A stretch of 64,000 nucleotides of DNA from Mycobacterium sp. Marseille-P9652. Lineage in GTDB: Bacteria > Actinomycetota > Actinomycetes > Mycobacteriales > Mycobacteriaceae. Below the pieces are notes generated by a model that had not been told where the DNA came from, did not search any database, and was given only the letters and a program-made list of their open reading frames with translations. The first letter of the stretch is position 1. Each line of letters opens with the position of its first letter. Below are positions 8,551 to 18,435 of the stretch, one piece after another. The position numbers and the translations under genes were made by a program. The stretch lies in NCBI RefSeq assembly GCF_902652685.1, contig NZ_CACRUY010000016.1, positions 1-64,000 of the forward strand, given 5' to 3'.

Positions 8551-9864
8551 TCAGTTCGAGCAGGAACTTCCCAGGCCAAGAATCGTGGCCAGTTCGTTGT
8601 CGTGACGCCGACGTTCGAAGCGAAGCGCGGCGGTGATCGCACGGTCAGCGAGGCGTCGCCGCAGACCCTCGTCCGACTCGAGCAGTATCAGGTTTCGCGC
8701 GAGCGCAGTCGCATCCCGCGGCGGGCTCAGTAGCCCGTTGACGCCCGGATCGATGATTTCGAGGGTGCCACCCGTGTTAGTCCCGCACACCGGCAATCCG
8801 GCTCTCATCGCCTCCACGGTGACGCGACCAAATGCTTCACAGTCGCTGCACATGAGGGCGACATGCGCAGCAGCCCAGTAAGGTCCAACGTCGTCGGTTT
8901 GTCCGTGAATTTGCACCAGGTCGGCGACGTCCAGAGTTCGTGCAAGCTTACGCACCGGTTCGGGGTCGCCCGGGCCGACCAGTGACAGCTCGAGCTCAAC
9001 ACCGGCCCTCCGGGCAATGGCAATAGCCTCGACAGCGACGTGTTGTCCCTTGGATTTGAAGAAATGGCCAACAAGCACAACTCGCATAGGCTCGCCCGGG
9101 TGCCGCTCCGGTGGCGTGCCTAATGGGGTCTCGACCACGGGGTAGACCACATGCGTCTTCATGTTCGGATCGTGTGCGAGCAAAGCCCGTTCCACTGCCT
9201 GCGAATTACAGATCACCGATTCTGACAGCCAGCCAATCAGGCGGATGGTTTTCCGGTCGCCGAACAGAAATCGGAACCAATGGTCGTCTTTGCCGAACTC
9301 GTGGACCATCCAAAAGTGCGGAATTCCCAGCAGCTTGGCAGCGACCGCGTGCGAAGGTATGACCATCGTATTGCTGATCACCATCGACGGTTTCAGGCGA
9401 ACAAGTAGCAAAAGTGCTCGCACGATGCCTGGAACGAGAAGCGCGGCGACAACCGCGTTAGCGAGCGGTATGAGAATTGCGCCGACCAGCTTCTCGGCGA
9501 GGGGCGAGTCGATGCGTTCTCGCCACTGTTCGAGATACGCCCACGACGGTACCCAGGTAATCTCCGTCCGGATACCATATTCAGCGCACTCCGCTGCGAG
9601 ACTACCCTTCCTCGGGTAGACGCCGACGAGATCAAGGCCGGGCTGCTTCTTCTTAAGCGCCAAGGCGAAGTCACGAAAAGAGATCGCGCCACCGCCGCCC
9701 AAATCGGCTACGTTTGAGACCACCAACGCCCGAGGGACTGTGCTCGGTTTGTGTAGTCCTTTGACTGTGCGAAGCCGGGATCCCATGCGGCGTAAGGGCT
9801 CGGCAGCGACCATGGCAAGAGTGTATGTCGGCAGTAGTGTCGGCACATAAAATGGTCTAACCAT
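8551..9864 (-). CDS. GT4-type (GT-B) glycosyltransferase
   Basis: This 437-residue protein has the Glycos_transf_1 C-terminal half: VVLVGHFFKSKGQH, LSLVGPGDPEP, then the EX7E motif in CEAFGRVTVE at about residue 343 and GTNTGGTLEII. The N-terminal half has VSNVADLGGGGAISF and a hydrophobic stretch (about residues 125-165), suggesting membrane association. It is a different family from the four GT1 paralogues, so it probably forms a different linkage or uses another sugar nucleotide. It starts with ATG 9864 and is transcribed divergently from the oxidoreductase at 9927 across 62 bp. Donor specificity is unknown. Confidence 0.85.
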   Translation of the reverse strand: MVRPFYVPTLLPTYTLAMVAAEPLRRMGSRLRTVKGLHKPSTVPRALVVSNVADLGGGGAISFRDFALALKKKQPGLDLVGVYPRKGSLAAECAEYGIRTEITWVPSWAYLEQWRERIDSPLAEKLVGAILIPLANAVVAALLVPGIVRALLLLVRLKPSMVISNTMVIPSHAVAAKLLGIPHFWMVHEFGKDDHWFRFLFGDRKTIRLIGWLSESVICNSQAVERALLAHDPNMKTHVVYPVVETPLGTPPERHPGEPMRVVLVGHFFKSKGQHVAVEAIAIARRAGVELELSLVGPGDPEPVRKLARTLDVADLVQIHGQTDDVGPYWAAAHVALMCSDCEAFGRVTVEAMRAGLPVCGTNTGGTLEIIDPGVNGLLSPPRDATALARNLILLESDEGLRRRLADRAITAALRFERRRHDNELATILGLGSSCSN

Positions 9865-9926
9865 TGCTGAGAGCCGGTTGATTGCTCGATCCCTCGTACT
9901 GATCCTGGGGTGCTAGCATCCGACCC

Positions 9927-10916
9927 GTGCCTAAATGCAGCGGGACGGTGCGGATCGGCATCCTGGGCGCAGCGCGTATCGCGACTGCGGCGCTGATCAA
10001 ACCGGCAAAGGAGAACGACGAAGTCGTCGTCGCCGCGGTCGCGGCGCGCGATGTTTCCAACGCTGAGACTTTTGCCGCCAAAAACGGCATCCCGCGAGTG
10101 CACGAAAGCTACGAGGCGTTGTTGGACGATCCCGACCTCGACGCCGTATATAACCCGCTGCCAACTGCTTTGCACGGAAGATGGACTCGGGCTGCGCTCG
10201 ACGCGGGCAAGCACGTGTTATGCGAGAAGCCGTTGACTGCCAATGCCGCGGAGGCCCAAGACATTGTCGAACTTGCCGCCAAGGCAGAGCGCATAGTAAT
10301 GGAGGCGTTTCACTACCGCTACCACCCTTTTGCCACACGCGTCGAGGAGGTAATTGCCTCAGGGGAATTGGGCGAGCTGCGGCGGGTGGAGGCGAACTGG
10401 TGCTTCTGGATGCCCAGATTTTCCACCAACCGCTACAACTACTCCTTGGGCGGTGGCGCGCTCATGGACCTAGGGTGCTACGCGGTCGACATGGTCCGCA
10501 CGTTCGGCGGTTCGACCCCGGAGGTTATTTCGGCCCATGCGAAATTGCACGGTCCGCAGATCGACCGGGCGATGACGGCCGAGCTGCGGTTCGCCGGCGG
10601 ACACACCGGCCGAGTGAATTGCTCCATATGGTCGTCGAATCCACCGCGGTTCACGGCCAGAGTGGTCGGCGATCGCGGCGAGCTGCGGCTCAATCCGCTG
10701 GTACCGTTCCAGCGGTTCTCGGTGCGATCAACCAGCGGAAAGCGAGTAGAAAATTTTGGGACTCGCCCCACCTATGCGTATCAGCTTGACGCTTTCGCCG
10801 CCGCCGTGCTGCGGGGAGAACCGGTCAAGACTGGGCCGGAAGACGCCCTTCAAACGATGACCGTCATCGACGCGATCTACCGCGCTGCCGGCCTTCCGCT
10901 TCGCAACCCGGCCTGA
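9927..10916 (+). CDS. Gfo/Idh/MocA-family NAD(P)-dependent oxidoreductase
   Basis: This 329-residue enzyme has the Rossmann motif GILGAARIA (about residues 11-19), the family motif CEKPL at about 99-103, and HYRYHP at about 129-134 in the substrate domain. Family members oxidise or reduce sugar or cyclitol hydroxyls, including nucleotide-sugar 3-positions. In this glycan locus a role in making a modified sugar donor is plausible but inferred. It starts with GTG 9927, with no clear Shine-Dalgarno, and shares a short divergent promoter region with the GT4 gene. Confidence 0.82.
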   Translation: MPKCSGTVRIGILGAARIATAALIKPAKENDEVVVAAVAARDVSNAETFAAKNGIPRVHESYEALLDDPDLDAVYNPLPTALHGRWTRAALDAGKHVLCEKPLTANAAEAQDIVELAAKAERIVMEAFHYRYHPFATRVEEVIASGELGELRRVEANWCFWMPRFSTNRYNYSLGGGALMDLGCYAVDMVRTFGGSTPEVISAHAKLHGPQIDRAMTAELRFAGGHTGRVNCSIWSSNPPRFTARVVGDRGELRLNPLVPFQRFSVRSTSGKRVENFGTRPTYAYQLDAFAAAVLRGEPVKTGPEDALQTMTVIDAIYRAAGLPLRNPA

Positions 10917-10941
10917 ACGTTGATCCATTCCCCCCAGTCGG

Positions 10942-10970
10942 CATTTCGCTCGAGATGAAATGTGCTTTTT
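10942..10970 (+). terminator. weak candidate intrinsic terminator after the oxidoreductase
   Basis: A 6-bp perfect stem, CATTTC (10942-10947) with GAAATG (10957-10962), has a 9-nt loop and is followed by TGC and five T residues (10966-10970). It lies between two convergent genes, where a terminator is expected. The stem is short and AT-rich, so confidence is low. Confidence 0.3.
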
Positions 10971-10998
10971 GATCAATGGGCGGAGGCGGCCTATCGAA

Positions 10999-12639
10999 TC
11001 AGGTGGCGAAATGCGCTTCGTCGACGTGTGCGGCAACCCGCAAAGCGTTGGCCGCGACCGTCAAGCTGGGATTCAAACCGGCACTGGACGGGAAGAAGGA
11101 TGTATCCACGACGTAGAGATTCTCGAGCTCGTGGGCCCGGTTTTGGGGGTCCAGCACGCTGGTTCGCGGGTCGGTGCCGAAACGGCAGGTTCCGCAGACG
11201 TGGCCCAGGTTCGCGTTGCCCTCGCCATTGCCCAGGCTGATCTGGCGGAAAGGCTGTAAGACCTCTTTGACTTGCGTTAGAAACGCCGCATGGCGCTTGC
11301 GGTCGCTGGGGTGTAACCGATATTGAATCCGCAGTCGCTGACGGCGGTCGACGCTGGGCCGGTCGGGCGGCAAGACGCGGTTGTCCAGATAGGGCAGGTC
11401 TTCCATGATCGCGGCCAGCACGAGTCCGCCCGTGAAGAAACGCCTGTAGATTTGGCGCACCATCGGGTTCATGAGACGCATCGCCTTTCCCTGCCAGCCG
11501 GGACGATTGGTCACCATCTCCATGGGCGGCATCGCGCCGAATGACTGCAGGGTGCCGAATTTCTGGCCTTCCCAGAAATAGAAGTCGTTGAGCCCAATTT
11601 CCTTGTTTGCGGCCGTGGTGTCGTGGCCCGGTTGCAGCCAGATCTGGAAGGGGTCCATGAAATGGCGCATCAAGTTTCGTCCCACCCAGTCCGAGCCATT
11701 GGCCAACCCGCGCGGCCAATCACCTGAACGGGAATTAAGCAGCAGCAGGGGAGTCACCAGGGCTCCGGCGGCCAGCACCACCACCTTGGCCTTGAGGGTG
11801 AGCATGTCGCAGCGATGTTCGGCGATGACCTGTTGCACGCGGGCGCGGTCTGCCTCTAGGCGCACGACCCGGCATTCGGTCAGCAGCCGGGCGCCGTGCT
11901 GCGTGACTGCCGGGAGCACGCCATTGCGGGCTGCGTCGTTCTTGCATGACTGGGGACACAGGTAGGTCTGGCAGGTGGCGCAGCCATTGGTGTATTCGCA
12001 GGCCATCGGCAGGTGGTAGGGGTGCAACCCACGGCCGGTAAAATAGTCGATCAGCTGCTGATTGTCGGCCGAAAAGGGCGGCGCACAAGGCAGTTTGACC
12101 TTAGCGGCTTCCGGCCGTAGGGGATCGGGTGTGCCGCGCACCCCCAACAATTTTTCGGCTTCGGCGTACCAGGGGCTCATTTCGTCGTAGGTGATCGGCC
12201 AGGACTCGGGCACGGTCGAATCACCTGGTTCGTCGAAATTTTGTCGAGGGGTGAAATCCTGCGCGAAGAATCGTTCGCAGACCATGCCGTACAAAGCCGA
12301 GGAGCCGCCGGTTCCGCTGCCGATGAATGGCACGAAGCGCTTGGGGAAGCGGCCGCTGATGTCTTCGACTTCGTCAGTGGTACGCCCTGCGCGGGCCAAG
12401 GCCTCGTAGTAGGTAACAGGGGAGCGGGCCGCACGTGGTTCGGCCAGTTCGGGCATGGCTGCGCGAATCGTTCCCGGTGTCCCTGGCAGAGTCGAGCGTC
12501 CCTTTTCCACGAACAGCACCCGCCGGCCGGACCGGGACAGCGAGTAGCCCAGCATGCCACCCCCCATGCCGGTGCCCACGACAATCACATCCCAAAGCAC
12601 GCGTTCGGCCTCGCGCGCGCTTAATTCGCCGTCAGCCAA
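10999..12639 (-). CDS. GMC-family FAD-dependent oxidoreductase
   Basis: This 546-residue flavoprotein has the FAD dinucleotide-binding motif VVGTGMGGGMLG at about residues 20-31 and the flavin-contact loop GSGTGGSSALYG at about 110-121. The C-terminal GMC signature runs GTCRFGTDPRTS, then LYVVDTSFFPSS and NPSLTVAANALR. A Cys-rich patch (GCATCQTYLCPQSC) lies mid-protein. GMC enzymes oxidise alcohols such as cholesterol or sugars; the substrate here is unknown. I accept TTG 12639 as start because GAGGAG lies 5 nt upstream. An oxidation step on a sugar or fatty alcohol of the lipid is conceivable. It is followed on the same strand by an acyltransferase gene 5' to it, 151 bp away. Confidence 0.85.
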   Translation of the reverse strand: MADGELSAREAERVLWDVIVVGTGMGGGMLGYSLSRSGRRVLFVEKGRSTLPGTPGTIRAAMPELAEPRAARSPVTYYEALARAGRTTDEVEDISGRFPKRFVPFIGSGTGGSSALYGMVCERFFAQDFTPRQNFDEPGDSTVPESWPITYDEMSPWYAEAEKLLGVRGTPDPLRPEAAKVKLPCAPPFSADNQQLIDYFTGRGLHPYHLPMACEYTNGCATCQTYLCPQSCKNDAARNGVLPAVTQHGARLLTECRVVRLEADRARVQQVIAEHRCDMLTLKAKVVVLAAGALVTPLLLLNSRSGDWPRGLANGSDWVGRNLMRHFMDPFQIWLQPGHDTTAANKEIGLNDFYFWEGQKFGTLQSFGAMPPMEMVTNRPGWQGKAMRLMNPMVRQIYRRFFTGGLVLAAIMEDLPYLDNRVLPPDRPSVDRRQRLRIQYRLHPSDRKRHAAFLTQVKEVLQPFRQISLGNGEGNANLGHVCGTCRFGTDPRTSVLDPQNRAHELENLYVVDTSFFPSSAGLNPSLTVAANALRVAAHVDEAHFAT

Positions 12640-12790
12640 TCGAGCTCCTCAGCGATCCCGGCCAGGCGGCGAACGACGTCATAATGCGTCAACATACACA
12701 ACGGATTGAACAGGTGTCTGATAACGCGGTCCGCTGCAAAAGATGCGGGCGTCAAGGCTGAGTTCGGAGCGATTTCGCGGGGACGTCGTG

Positions 12791-14968
12791 TCAGCCGTGT
12801 GCGAGCGCACGGTCGGCCAACGCGCCGATCACTGGTGCCAAACGCCGGGAGTATTCGACCGTCAAGTGATTCGAATCGAGGTAGACGAGGGTATTGCCGA
12901 TGATGACTGGGCAGCGGTCAACGGTGCAGAAGAGTGCGGTCAGGTCGGCGTACTGTCCATCGCCGGCATCGGTGGCGGCGGCTTCGGCTGCGATGCCGGT
13001 TTGAATGACCGCGGTCGACCTTTTTGGTGCGCACGCCGTTGCGTCATCGAGGTGGCTGGATAGGCAGATCGGCACGACTGAGTGCGGGTTCGGTGTTGGC
13101 CCGAGCACCAGCACCTGCGCGCCGGTGTCGTGCAGCCGCTGCACGAGGCGGGTCAGGCTGTTGATCCAAGCCGGGCCATAGGACATCAAACCCGTGCCGG
13201 CGCCGTAGTCGCGCGCGATGCTAAGCACGACCAATCGCGGGCGTTCGGCCTGAAGTCGGGCGATGATCTGACCGCGCCATTGCTCGCATTCGGTGTACTC
13301 CCGATGTAGGAGTGGGCTGATGATGGGTAAATCGAGTAAGGGGCAGAACCCCTTGTTCAACATTTCAAGTCGCCAGTGTCGCTGCGCGGCGACCTGCTGA
13401 AACGCCGAGCTCCACATGGCGGCATGTGAGTCGCCGACTACGGCGACCGTCGTGGTCGAGTCAGTATCGCCCGATGCGCACTCAGGCTGTGTGACTTCGA
13501 AAAGATTGCGGGCGCAGCCGTCACGGCCCATAGTCTCTCTTTCCCCTGCCGTAGCGGAGAGGGGCGGCTCTAGGTTCGACGGCACGGCTTTAAGCTCGGC
13601 GGATGCAGCGACCGCGGACTGCACCTCGGCGAATGCACGCTGGACCGCAGCGTCGTAGGCATCCAGGCTGGAGCCTGCGGGGGTAGGCATCACAGTGACG
13701 GTCAGCGCCGCGGCCGGCGCACCGTGTCCAACCGGGGCGGGCACCCATACCAGCAACGCCATGCCCACAGAGACCGCAACCGCCGTGGCGACACCCCCGA
13801 GTGCGAGACTGCGGGTGGCCGACCCGCGTACCGACAGGGCGAATCGGAGCGGATTCTCGATGAAGCGCAGAGTCAGCACGGCCAGCCCTCCGGAGATGAC
13901 GACCGTGCCCAGCCTGCCGGCCAACCCCAGCGGGTGGCCCAAGAGCGGCGCGGCGAGCACCAGAACTGGCCAGTGCCAGAGATACCACGAGTACGACACC
14001 CTTCCGACAGCGCGAATCGGCGGCAACGCCAGCACGCGTCCGACTCCCCGAGCCGGCGCGGCGCAGCCGGCGCCGATCGCCAGCACTGTCCCGAGCGCGG
14101 GCAGCAGCGCAGCGGTGCCCGGGTAAGGCGTGGTTGCGCTCAAGCCGGTGCAGGTCAGCAGAATCGTCCACAGCCCTGCCCAACCTGCGATGGCTGTGAG
14201 CGGTGCTGGTATGCGGCGCCACTGGCTGGCCGTCAGCGCCACCACACCGCCCGCTGCTAGTTGCCAGGCCCGAGTCGGCATCAGGAAGAACGCGGCAGGC
14301 GGCCACATGTTGGTGAGCACCAGGGAGATCGCAAATGACAGTGATGCGACCAAGAGGAGGGTCACGAGGTACGGCCTTACCGACGACCTCTTGTGAGCGG
14401 CCGCGCGCCGACGCGTACGCCGGATGAGCCAAGCCGTGCCAATGATCAGGGGGGGCCACACTAGGTAGAACTGCTCCTCGACCCCCAAAGACCAGTAGTG
14501 CTGGAACGGCGACGGGGTCTCCTCATGCGCGAAGTAATCGGCGTTCTGTAGAACGAACCACATGTTGCTCACATACAGCGAGCTGGCGATACCGTCATAG
14601 GTGACGGTTCGGACTTGCAACGGGGATAACAGCACGGCAGAGGCGATTAGCGTGACGGCCCCTACTATGGCCGATGCCGGCAGAAGGCGGCGGGCCCTGG
14701 CTCCGTAGAAGCGGCGCAGCCCGACGGTGCCGGAGTTGCTCACCTCGCGCCAGAGCATCCCGGTAATCAGAAACCCCGAGATGACGAAGAACACGTCCAC
14801 CCCGACGAACCCGCCGCCTACCCCGGGCGACTCGGCGTGAAACAGGACAACGGCCAACACTGCAACAGCGCGCAACCCCTCGATATCTGCCCGAAATCGC
14901 GTCTGTGCCGGCTGCCGATCCTGCGAGGTCTCGGTAGGGCTAACTCGATCGCCCTGCAGCACAGTCAC
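12791..14968 (-). CDS. acyltransferase-3 (OafA/YrhL-type) with C-terminal SGNH domain, paralogue 1
   Basis: This 725-residue protein has an N-terminal membrane acyltransferase domain (about residues 25-390, around ten hydrophobic segments) opening with FRADIEGLRAVAV and the catalytic-type LFHAE (His44). A C-terminal periplasmic SGNH domain carries GDSHA at about residue 512 and DSNH at about 701. Such proteins O-acetylate or O-acylate surface glycans: the AT3 part moves the acyl group across the membrane and the SGNH part transfers it. GTG 14968 is 36 nt from a repeated promoter module. Two full paralogues (15312 and 23756) and two 5' relics occur in the same window. Target glycan and acyl group are inferred, not shown. 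Confidence 0.9.
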   Translation of the reverse strand: MTVLQGDRVSPTETSQDRQPAQTRFRADIEGLRAVAVLAVVLFHAESPGVGGGFVGVDVFFVISGFLITGMLWREVSNSGTVGLRRFYGARARRLLPASAIVGAVTLIASAVLLSPLQVRTVTYDGIASSLYVSNMWFVLQNADYFAHEETPSPFQHYWSLGVEEQFYLVWPPLIIGTAWLIRRTRRRAAAHKRSSVRPYLVTLLLVASLSFAISLVLTNMWPPAAFFLMPTRAWQLAAGGVVALTASQWRRIPAPLTAIAGWAGLWTILLTCTGLSATTPYPGTAALLPALGTVLAIGAGCAAPARGVGRVLALPPIRAVGRVSYSWYLWHWPVLVLAAPLLGHPLGLAGRLGTVVISGGLAVLTLRFIENPLRFALSVRGSATRSLALGGVATAVAVSVGMALLVWVPAPVGHGAPAAALTVTVMPTPAGSSLDAYDAAVQRAFAEVQSAVAASAELKAVPSNLEPPLSATAGERETMGRDGCARNLFEVTQPECASGDTDSTTTVAVVGDSHAAMWSSAFQQVAAQRHWRLEMLNKGFCPLLDLPIISPLLHREYTECEQWRGQIIARLQAERPRLVVLSIARDYGAGTGLMSYGPAWINSLTRLVQRLHDTGAQVLVLGPTPNPHSVVPICLSSHLDDATACAPKRSTAVIQTGIAAEAAATDAGDGQYADLTALFCTVDRCPVIIGNTLVYLDSNHLTVEYSRRLAPVIGALADRALAHG

Positions 14969-15024
14969 CTACCTGGGTACGAGGACGCGTCGTTCGATCG
15001 ACGAATTATCACACATGTGTCGAA
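14969..15024 (-). promoter_or_regulatory. repeated promoter module, copy A (drives the 12791-14968 acyltransferase)
   Basis: On the minus strand, TTCGACACATGTGTGATAAT spans 15024-15005. It contains an ACA-CA-TGT inverted repeat directly before TGTGATAAT, which resembles an extended -10 (TGN plus GATAAT). Thirty-six nucleotides then lead to GTG 14968, passing AGGTAGGT as ribosome binding site. No TTGACA-like -35 is visible, so activator or repressor binding at the inverted repeat is plausible. Four further copies of the module are listed. Confidence 0.65.
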
Positions 15025-15259
15025 TTTCGATGGAGGCAGTCACGCCGCAATGGGGCACGACTCGTTGAGTCGACTGCATTGCCGGTATTTCGCGAATGAC
15101 TGCAGGGTGCCGCGTGGTACTGACCCCCTGCTGCAAAACATCTGCAAACGAAATTGGACTGAACACCTCTCTGGTAGGAGGGGAACTCGAGGAATCCGAA
15201 TCCGAGCCTTCTGGGGACAACGGTGACGCCGTGATTGGCCATCATCGTCAGCTTGCTGA

Positions 15260-15311
15260 ACAGCTGTGTGATAATGCCTCGACTCTAAGAACGCGTCCTC
15301 TTCCCAGGTAG
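15260..15311 (+). promoter_or_regulatory. repeated promoter module, copy B (drives the 15312 acyltransferase)
   Basis: ACAGCTGT (15260-15267), GT, then GATAAT (15270-15275), with CCTCGACTC next and AGGTAGGT just before the start. The gap from GATAAT to GTG 15312 is 36 nt, the same as in copy A. Copies A and B face away from each other in one divergent intergenic region. About 235 bp between the two modules hold nothing else I recognise. Confidence 0.65.
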
Positions 15312-17486
15312 GTGGTCTTGCACCCGGCCGACAGCGTTAGCACTGCTGGCGAGGCGCCGACTCAACGCTCGACACAGCCGCAATTTCGCCCGGACATCGA
15401 GGGCTTGCGCGCGGTCGCGGTGGTAGCCGTTGTCCTGTTTCACGCTGAATTGCCCGGGGTGAGTGGCGGCTTCACCGGGGTGGACGTGTTCTTCGTCATC
15501 TCCGGTTTCCTGATCACGGGGATGCTCTTGCGAGAGGTGAACACGACTGGCAACGTCCGGCTGCGCCGCTTCTACGGAGCCAGGGCCCGCCGCCTGTTGC
15601 CGGCATCGGCCACAGTGGGCGTCGCTACCGTGCTTGGTGCGGCGGTCTTGTTGCCCGTGTTGCAGGCCGAGCCCATCATTCGTGACGGGATCGCCAGCGC
15701 GTTGTACATCGGCAACTACTGGTTTGCTCTGCAAGGAGTCGACTACCTGGCCGCCACGGCGACGCCATCGCCGTTTCAGCACTACTGGTCACTTGGGGTA
15801 GAGGAGCAGTTCTACCTGGTCTGGCCAGCAATGATCATCGGTACGGCCTGGCTCGTCCGGCGCGTGCGCCGCCGCACGGATGCCGCCTCCTCGCAGCGGC
15901 CGTATCTGGTCGTTCTTGCGCTGGTCGCGGCGATATCGTTTGCGATGTCGTTGGCGCTCACTCACCTAGCGCCTCCCGTGGCTTTCTTCTCACTGCCCAC
16001 GCGTGCCTGGGAATTGGCGGCCGGCGGCCTGGTGGCCCTCACCGGGGCCCACTGGCGCCGGCTTCCTCCTCTGCCCGCGGCGATCGCGGGGTGGTCGGGG
16101 CTGGGCTTGATATTGCTGGCCTGCACTTGCTTGGGTCCAACCACCCCCTATCCGGGCACTGCGGCGCTCTTGCCGGTACTGGGTGCGGTGCTGGTAATCG
16201 GCGCGGGTTGTGCCGCACCGGCTCAAGGGAGCGGGCGGGTCCTGGGAGTGCGGCCGATGCGGGCCATCGGCCGAGTGTCTTATTCGTGGTATCTGTGGCA
16301 CTGGCCGATGCTGATGATCGCGCTTTGGTCGTTAGCGCCCGTAATGGGCCATGCGGTGTGGCTGGCTCTGGCGGCTGTCCTGATCTCCCTTGCGCTGGCC
16401 GTGCTGACCCTGCGCATCATCGAGAATCCGTTGCGATTCGCCCCCTCCATGCGTCGGTCAGCTGCCCGCAGTCTCGCGCTCGGCGGTGGCGCCACCTCGT
16501 TAGTTGTCTGTGTAGGCGTGGCCTTGCTGATGTTATTGCCGACCCCGGTCGGTCGGGGCCCGAATGCTCCGACGCTGACGGTCACCGTGGCGCCTACGCC
16601 TTGGGGCTCTGGCGTTGAGGCATACGACGCGACCGTGCGGGATGCGTTTGCGCAGGTGCAGGCCGCGGTCGCAGCATCGGTTGCGGTGAGAGCCGTACCG
16701 TCAAATTTGAAGCCACCACTCGCCGCGACGCCCAAGTTGTCGTTCTTAGCCCCCGAACGCTGCCTTCTCAGTTTTTTCGAAATCAGACAACCCGAGTGTG
16801 CGACAGGTGACGCCACCTCGACGAGCACGATAGCGCTGGTCGGTGACTCGAACGCTGAGATGTGGCGCCCGGCGCTCCAGCACGTCGCCGAACAGCGGCG
16901 TTGGCGGCTGGAAACCATGACCAAGGTCGCGTGCCCCTTGCTAAATCTACCGATCCGCAACCCCGTCTTTGGCCGGGAGTACAGCGAGTGTGAGCAGTGG
17001 GGAGGTCAAATCACGGCCCGGCTGCGTAACGAGCACCCGCGGCTGGTCGTGCTCAGCGCGATGCGGCGATACGGCGCCCTGTACGGTATTACGCCGTACG
17101 GTGCCGCATGGATGGACAGTCTTCGCCGTGAAGTGCTCGAGCTGCGCGGCATCGGTGCGCAGGTACTGGTGCTCGGGCCGATCCCGGATCCGCACGTGCA
17201 GGCACCGTTTTGCCTCTCCAGCCATCTTGATGACGCCACGGCCTGCTCGTCGCCGAGATCGACGGCGGTCGACGAAGCCGGTATTGCCGCCGAGTCGGCC
17301 GCCATCAAAGCCGCCGGTGGACAATACGCGGACCTCAGCGATCTGTTCTGCACCGCCGAGCGCTGCCCTGTGATCGTGGGAAATGCCCTGGTATATCAAG
17401 ATGAGAACCACGTGACGGCCGAATACGCTCGGTTGCTGGCGCCGTTGATCGGGGCGTTGGCCGACCGCGCGCTTGCCCGCGGTTGA
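15312..17486 (+). CDS. acyltransferase-3 (OafA/YrhL-type) with C-terminal SGNH domain, paralogue 2
   Basis: This 724-residue protein has the same architecture as the divergent neighbour. An AT3 membrane domain carries FRPDIEGLRAVAV and LFHAE (His44), followed by a linker and an SGNH domain with GDSNAEMW at about residue 510 and DENH at about 697. The start GTG 15312 gives MVLHPADSVS, an N-terminus shared with the paralogue at 23756 (MTLHPADSVS), which supports the choice. The Shine-Dalgarno is within CCAGGTAG. Predicted function is O-acylation of an extracytoplasmic glycan. Here GDS is followed by Asn rather than the His of paralogue 1, so the paralogues may differ in activity. Confidence 0.9.
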   Translation: MVLHPADSVSTAGEAPTQRSTQPQFRPDIEGLRAVAVVAVVLFHAELPGVSGGFTGVDVFFVISGFLITGMLLREVNTTGNVRLRRFYGARARRLLPASATVGVATVLGAAVLLPVLQAEPIIRDGIASALYIGNYWFALQGVDYLAATATPSPFQHYWSLGVEEQFYLVWPAMIIGTAWLVRRVRRRTDAASSQRPYLVVLALVAAISFAMSLALTHLAPPVAFFSLPTRAWELAAGGLVALTGAHWRRLPPLPAAIAGWSGLGLILLACTCLGPTTPYPGTAALLPVLGAVLVIGAGCAAPAQGSGRVLGVRPMRAIGRVSYSWYLWHWPMLMIALWSLAPVMGHAVWLALAAVLISLALAVLTLRIIENPLRFAPSMRRSAARSLALGGGATSLVVCVGVALLMLLPTPVGRGPNAPTLTVTVAPTPWGSGVEAYDATVRDAFAQVQAAVAASVAVRAVPSNLKPPLAATPKLSFLAPERCLLSFFEIRQPECATGDATSTSTIALVGDSNAEMWRPALQHVAEQRRWRLETMTKVACPLLNLPIRNPVFGREYSECEQWGGQITARLRNEHPRLVVLSAMRRYGALYGITPYGAAWMDSLRREVLELRGIGAQVLVLGPIPDPHVQAPFCLSSHLDDATACSSPRSTAVDEAGIAAESAAIKAAGGQYADLSDLFCTAERCPVIVGNALVYQDENHVTAEYARLLAPLIGALADRALARG

Positions 17487-17640
17487 GATGGTGCAAATCG
17501 ACATCCTGCGCGCTTCGCACTCGCGCCGCCGACTTTTCTCCTCCCGACGAAGGCAACACCGGCCTCCGCTCTGCCAGCCGTCCTCAACGTTGATCCGTTC
17601 GCCTCTAGGTGCATCGATGACAAGCCGCGTGCCGCATCGA

Positions 17641-18435
17641 TCAGTGACGAACCGGTTTCGGCCGTGCGATCTCAGGAGGCAGCACACTATCTGCGAGCCA
17701 GGCGTCGAGGGTGCGCGCGAAGAGGTCGGGATAGTGCGTGGGCCAGTCGTGCGGCATACCGACCGCGACCCTGTTGACTCCGTGGGGCATTTGCCGCGCG
17801 AGCACCGCAGCCCAGCGGCGTGCGCTGGGCAGCTCCTTACTGCCGGTGACGAACAATGTCGGCGATTCCGATTTGCAGAGTTCTTCCGGGATCGTGAATC
17901 CCGCGGCCGCCATGATGACGTCCGCGAGCTGCCCACTGGTGATGAGACGTACGTCATCGCGATAGTCATCGAGTCGGGCCCGTGGAACCTTCGCTTGCCA
18001 GGCATTGCGGTGCTGGCGCACCATCCAGCGGTAGATCGGGTTGCGGGCCGGCAATGCCACGAGGCGGCGCGTCAGCTCGGCGAACGGCAGGGTGTTGACA
18101 AACGTCCCGCAGAGCACCGCCCGATCGACGAGTTCTGGCTCGGTCGCGAGCAACTGGACTCCCACTTGGGCACCCAGCGACAGGCCCACAATGTGGGCGC
18201 GGCCCGCGCGCACCCGGGAGCGGATAAGTTCGGCCACCAAGCCGGCGGCTCTGCCCATGTCGAATGGTCCCAGCTCGAAGCTCTTGCCGAAGTGGGGCAG
18301 GTCGGGGACCAGACAGCGATATTGCTGCATGCGTTCGACCACCGCCTCCCAGGACCAGCCGCTCGTGTACGCGCCGTGCAAGAAGACGATGGCGGGTGCC
18401 CTCGCCGGACCGGATTCGCGCACGAACAGGTCCAT
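17641..18435 (-). CDS. alpha/beta-hydrolase
   Basis: This 264-residue protein has the oxyanion-hole region FLHGAYTSG at about residue 20, the nucleophile elbow GLSLGAQ with Ser at about 86, and a late His in MPHDWPTHYP. ATG 18435 (MDLFVRESG) starts right at the fold; an in-frame start at 18519 would add 28 residues of low-complexity sequence. The substrate is unknown: acyl-ester or thioester hydrolysis in lipid assembly is possible, but many housekeeping hydrolases look alike. It is convergent with paralogue 2 of the acyltransferases and divergent from the nucleotide-sugar operon. Confidence 0.78.
   Translation of the reverse strand: MDLFVRESGPARAPAIVFLHGAYTSGWSWEAVVERMQQYRCLVPDLPHFGKSFELGPFDMGRAAGLVAELIRSRVRAGRAHIVGLSLGAQVGVQLLATEPELVDRAVLCGTFVNTLPFAELTRRLVALPARNPIYRWMVRQHRNAWQAKVPRARLDDYRDDVRLITSGQLADVIMAAAGFTIPEELCKSESPTLFVTGSKELPSARRWAAVLARQMPHGVNRVAVGMPHDWPTHYPDLFARTLDAWLADSVLPPEIARPKPVRH

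Noticed and set aside
14969-15220. 83-codon minus-strand frame directly abutting the acyltransferase start
   Set aside because: It crosses the promoter module, has no homology and ends one base before the real start; probably non-coding.
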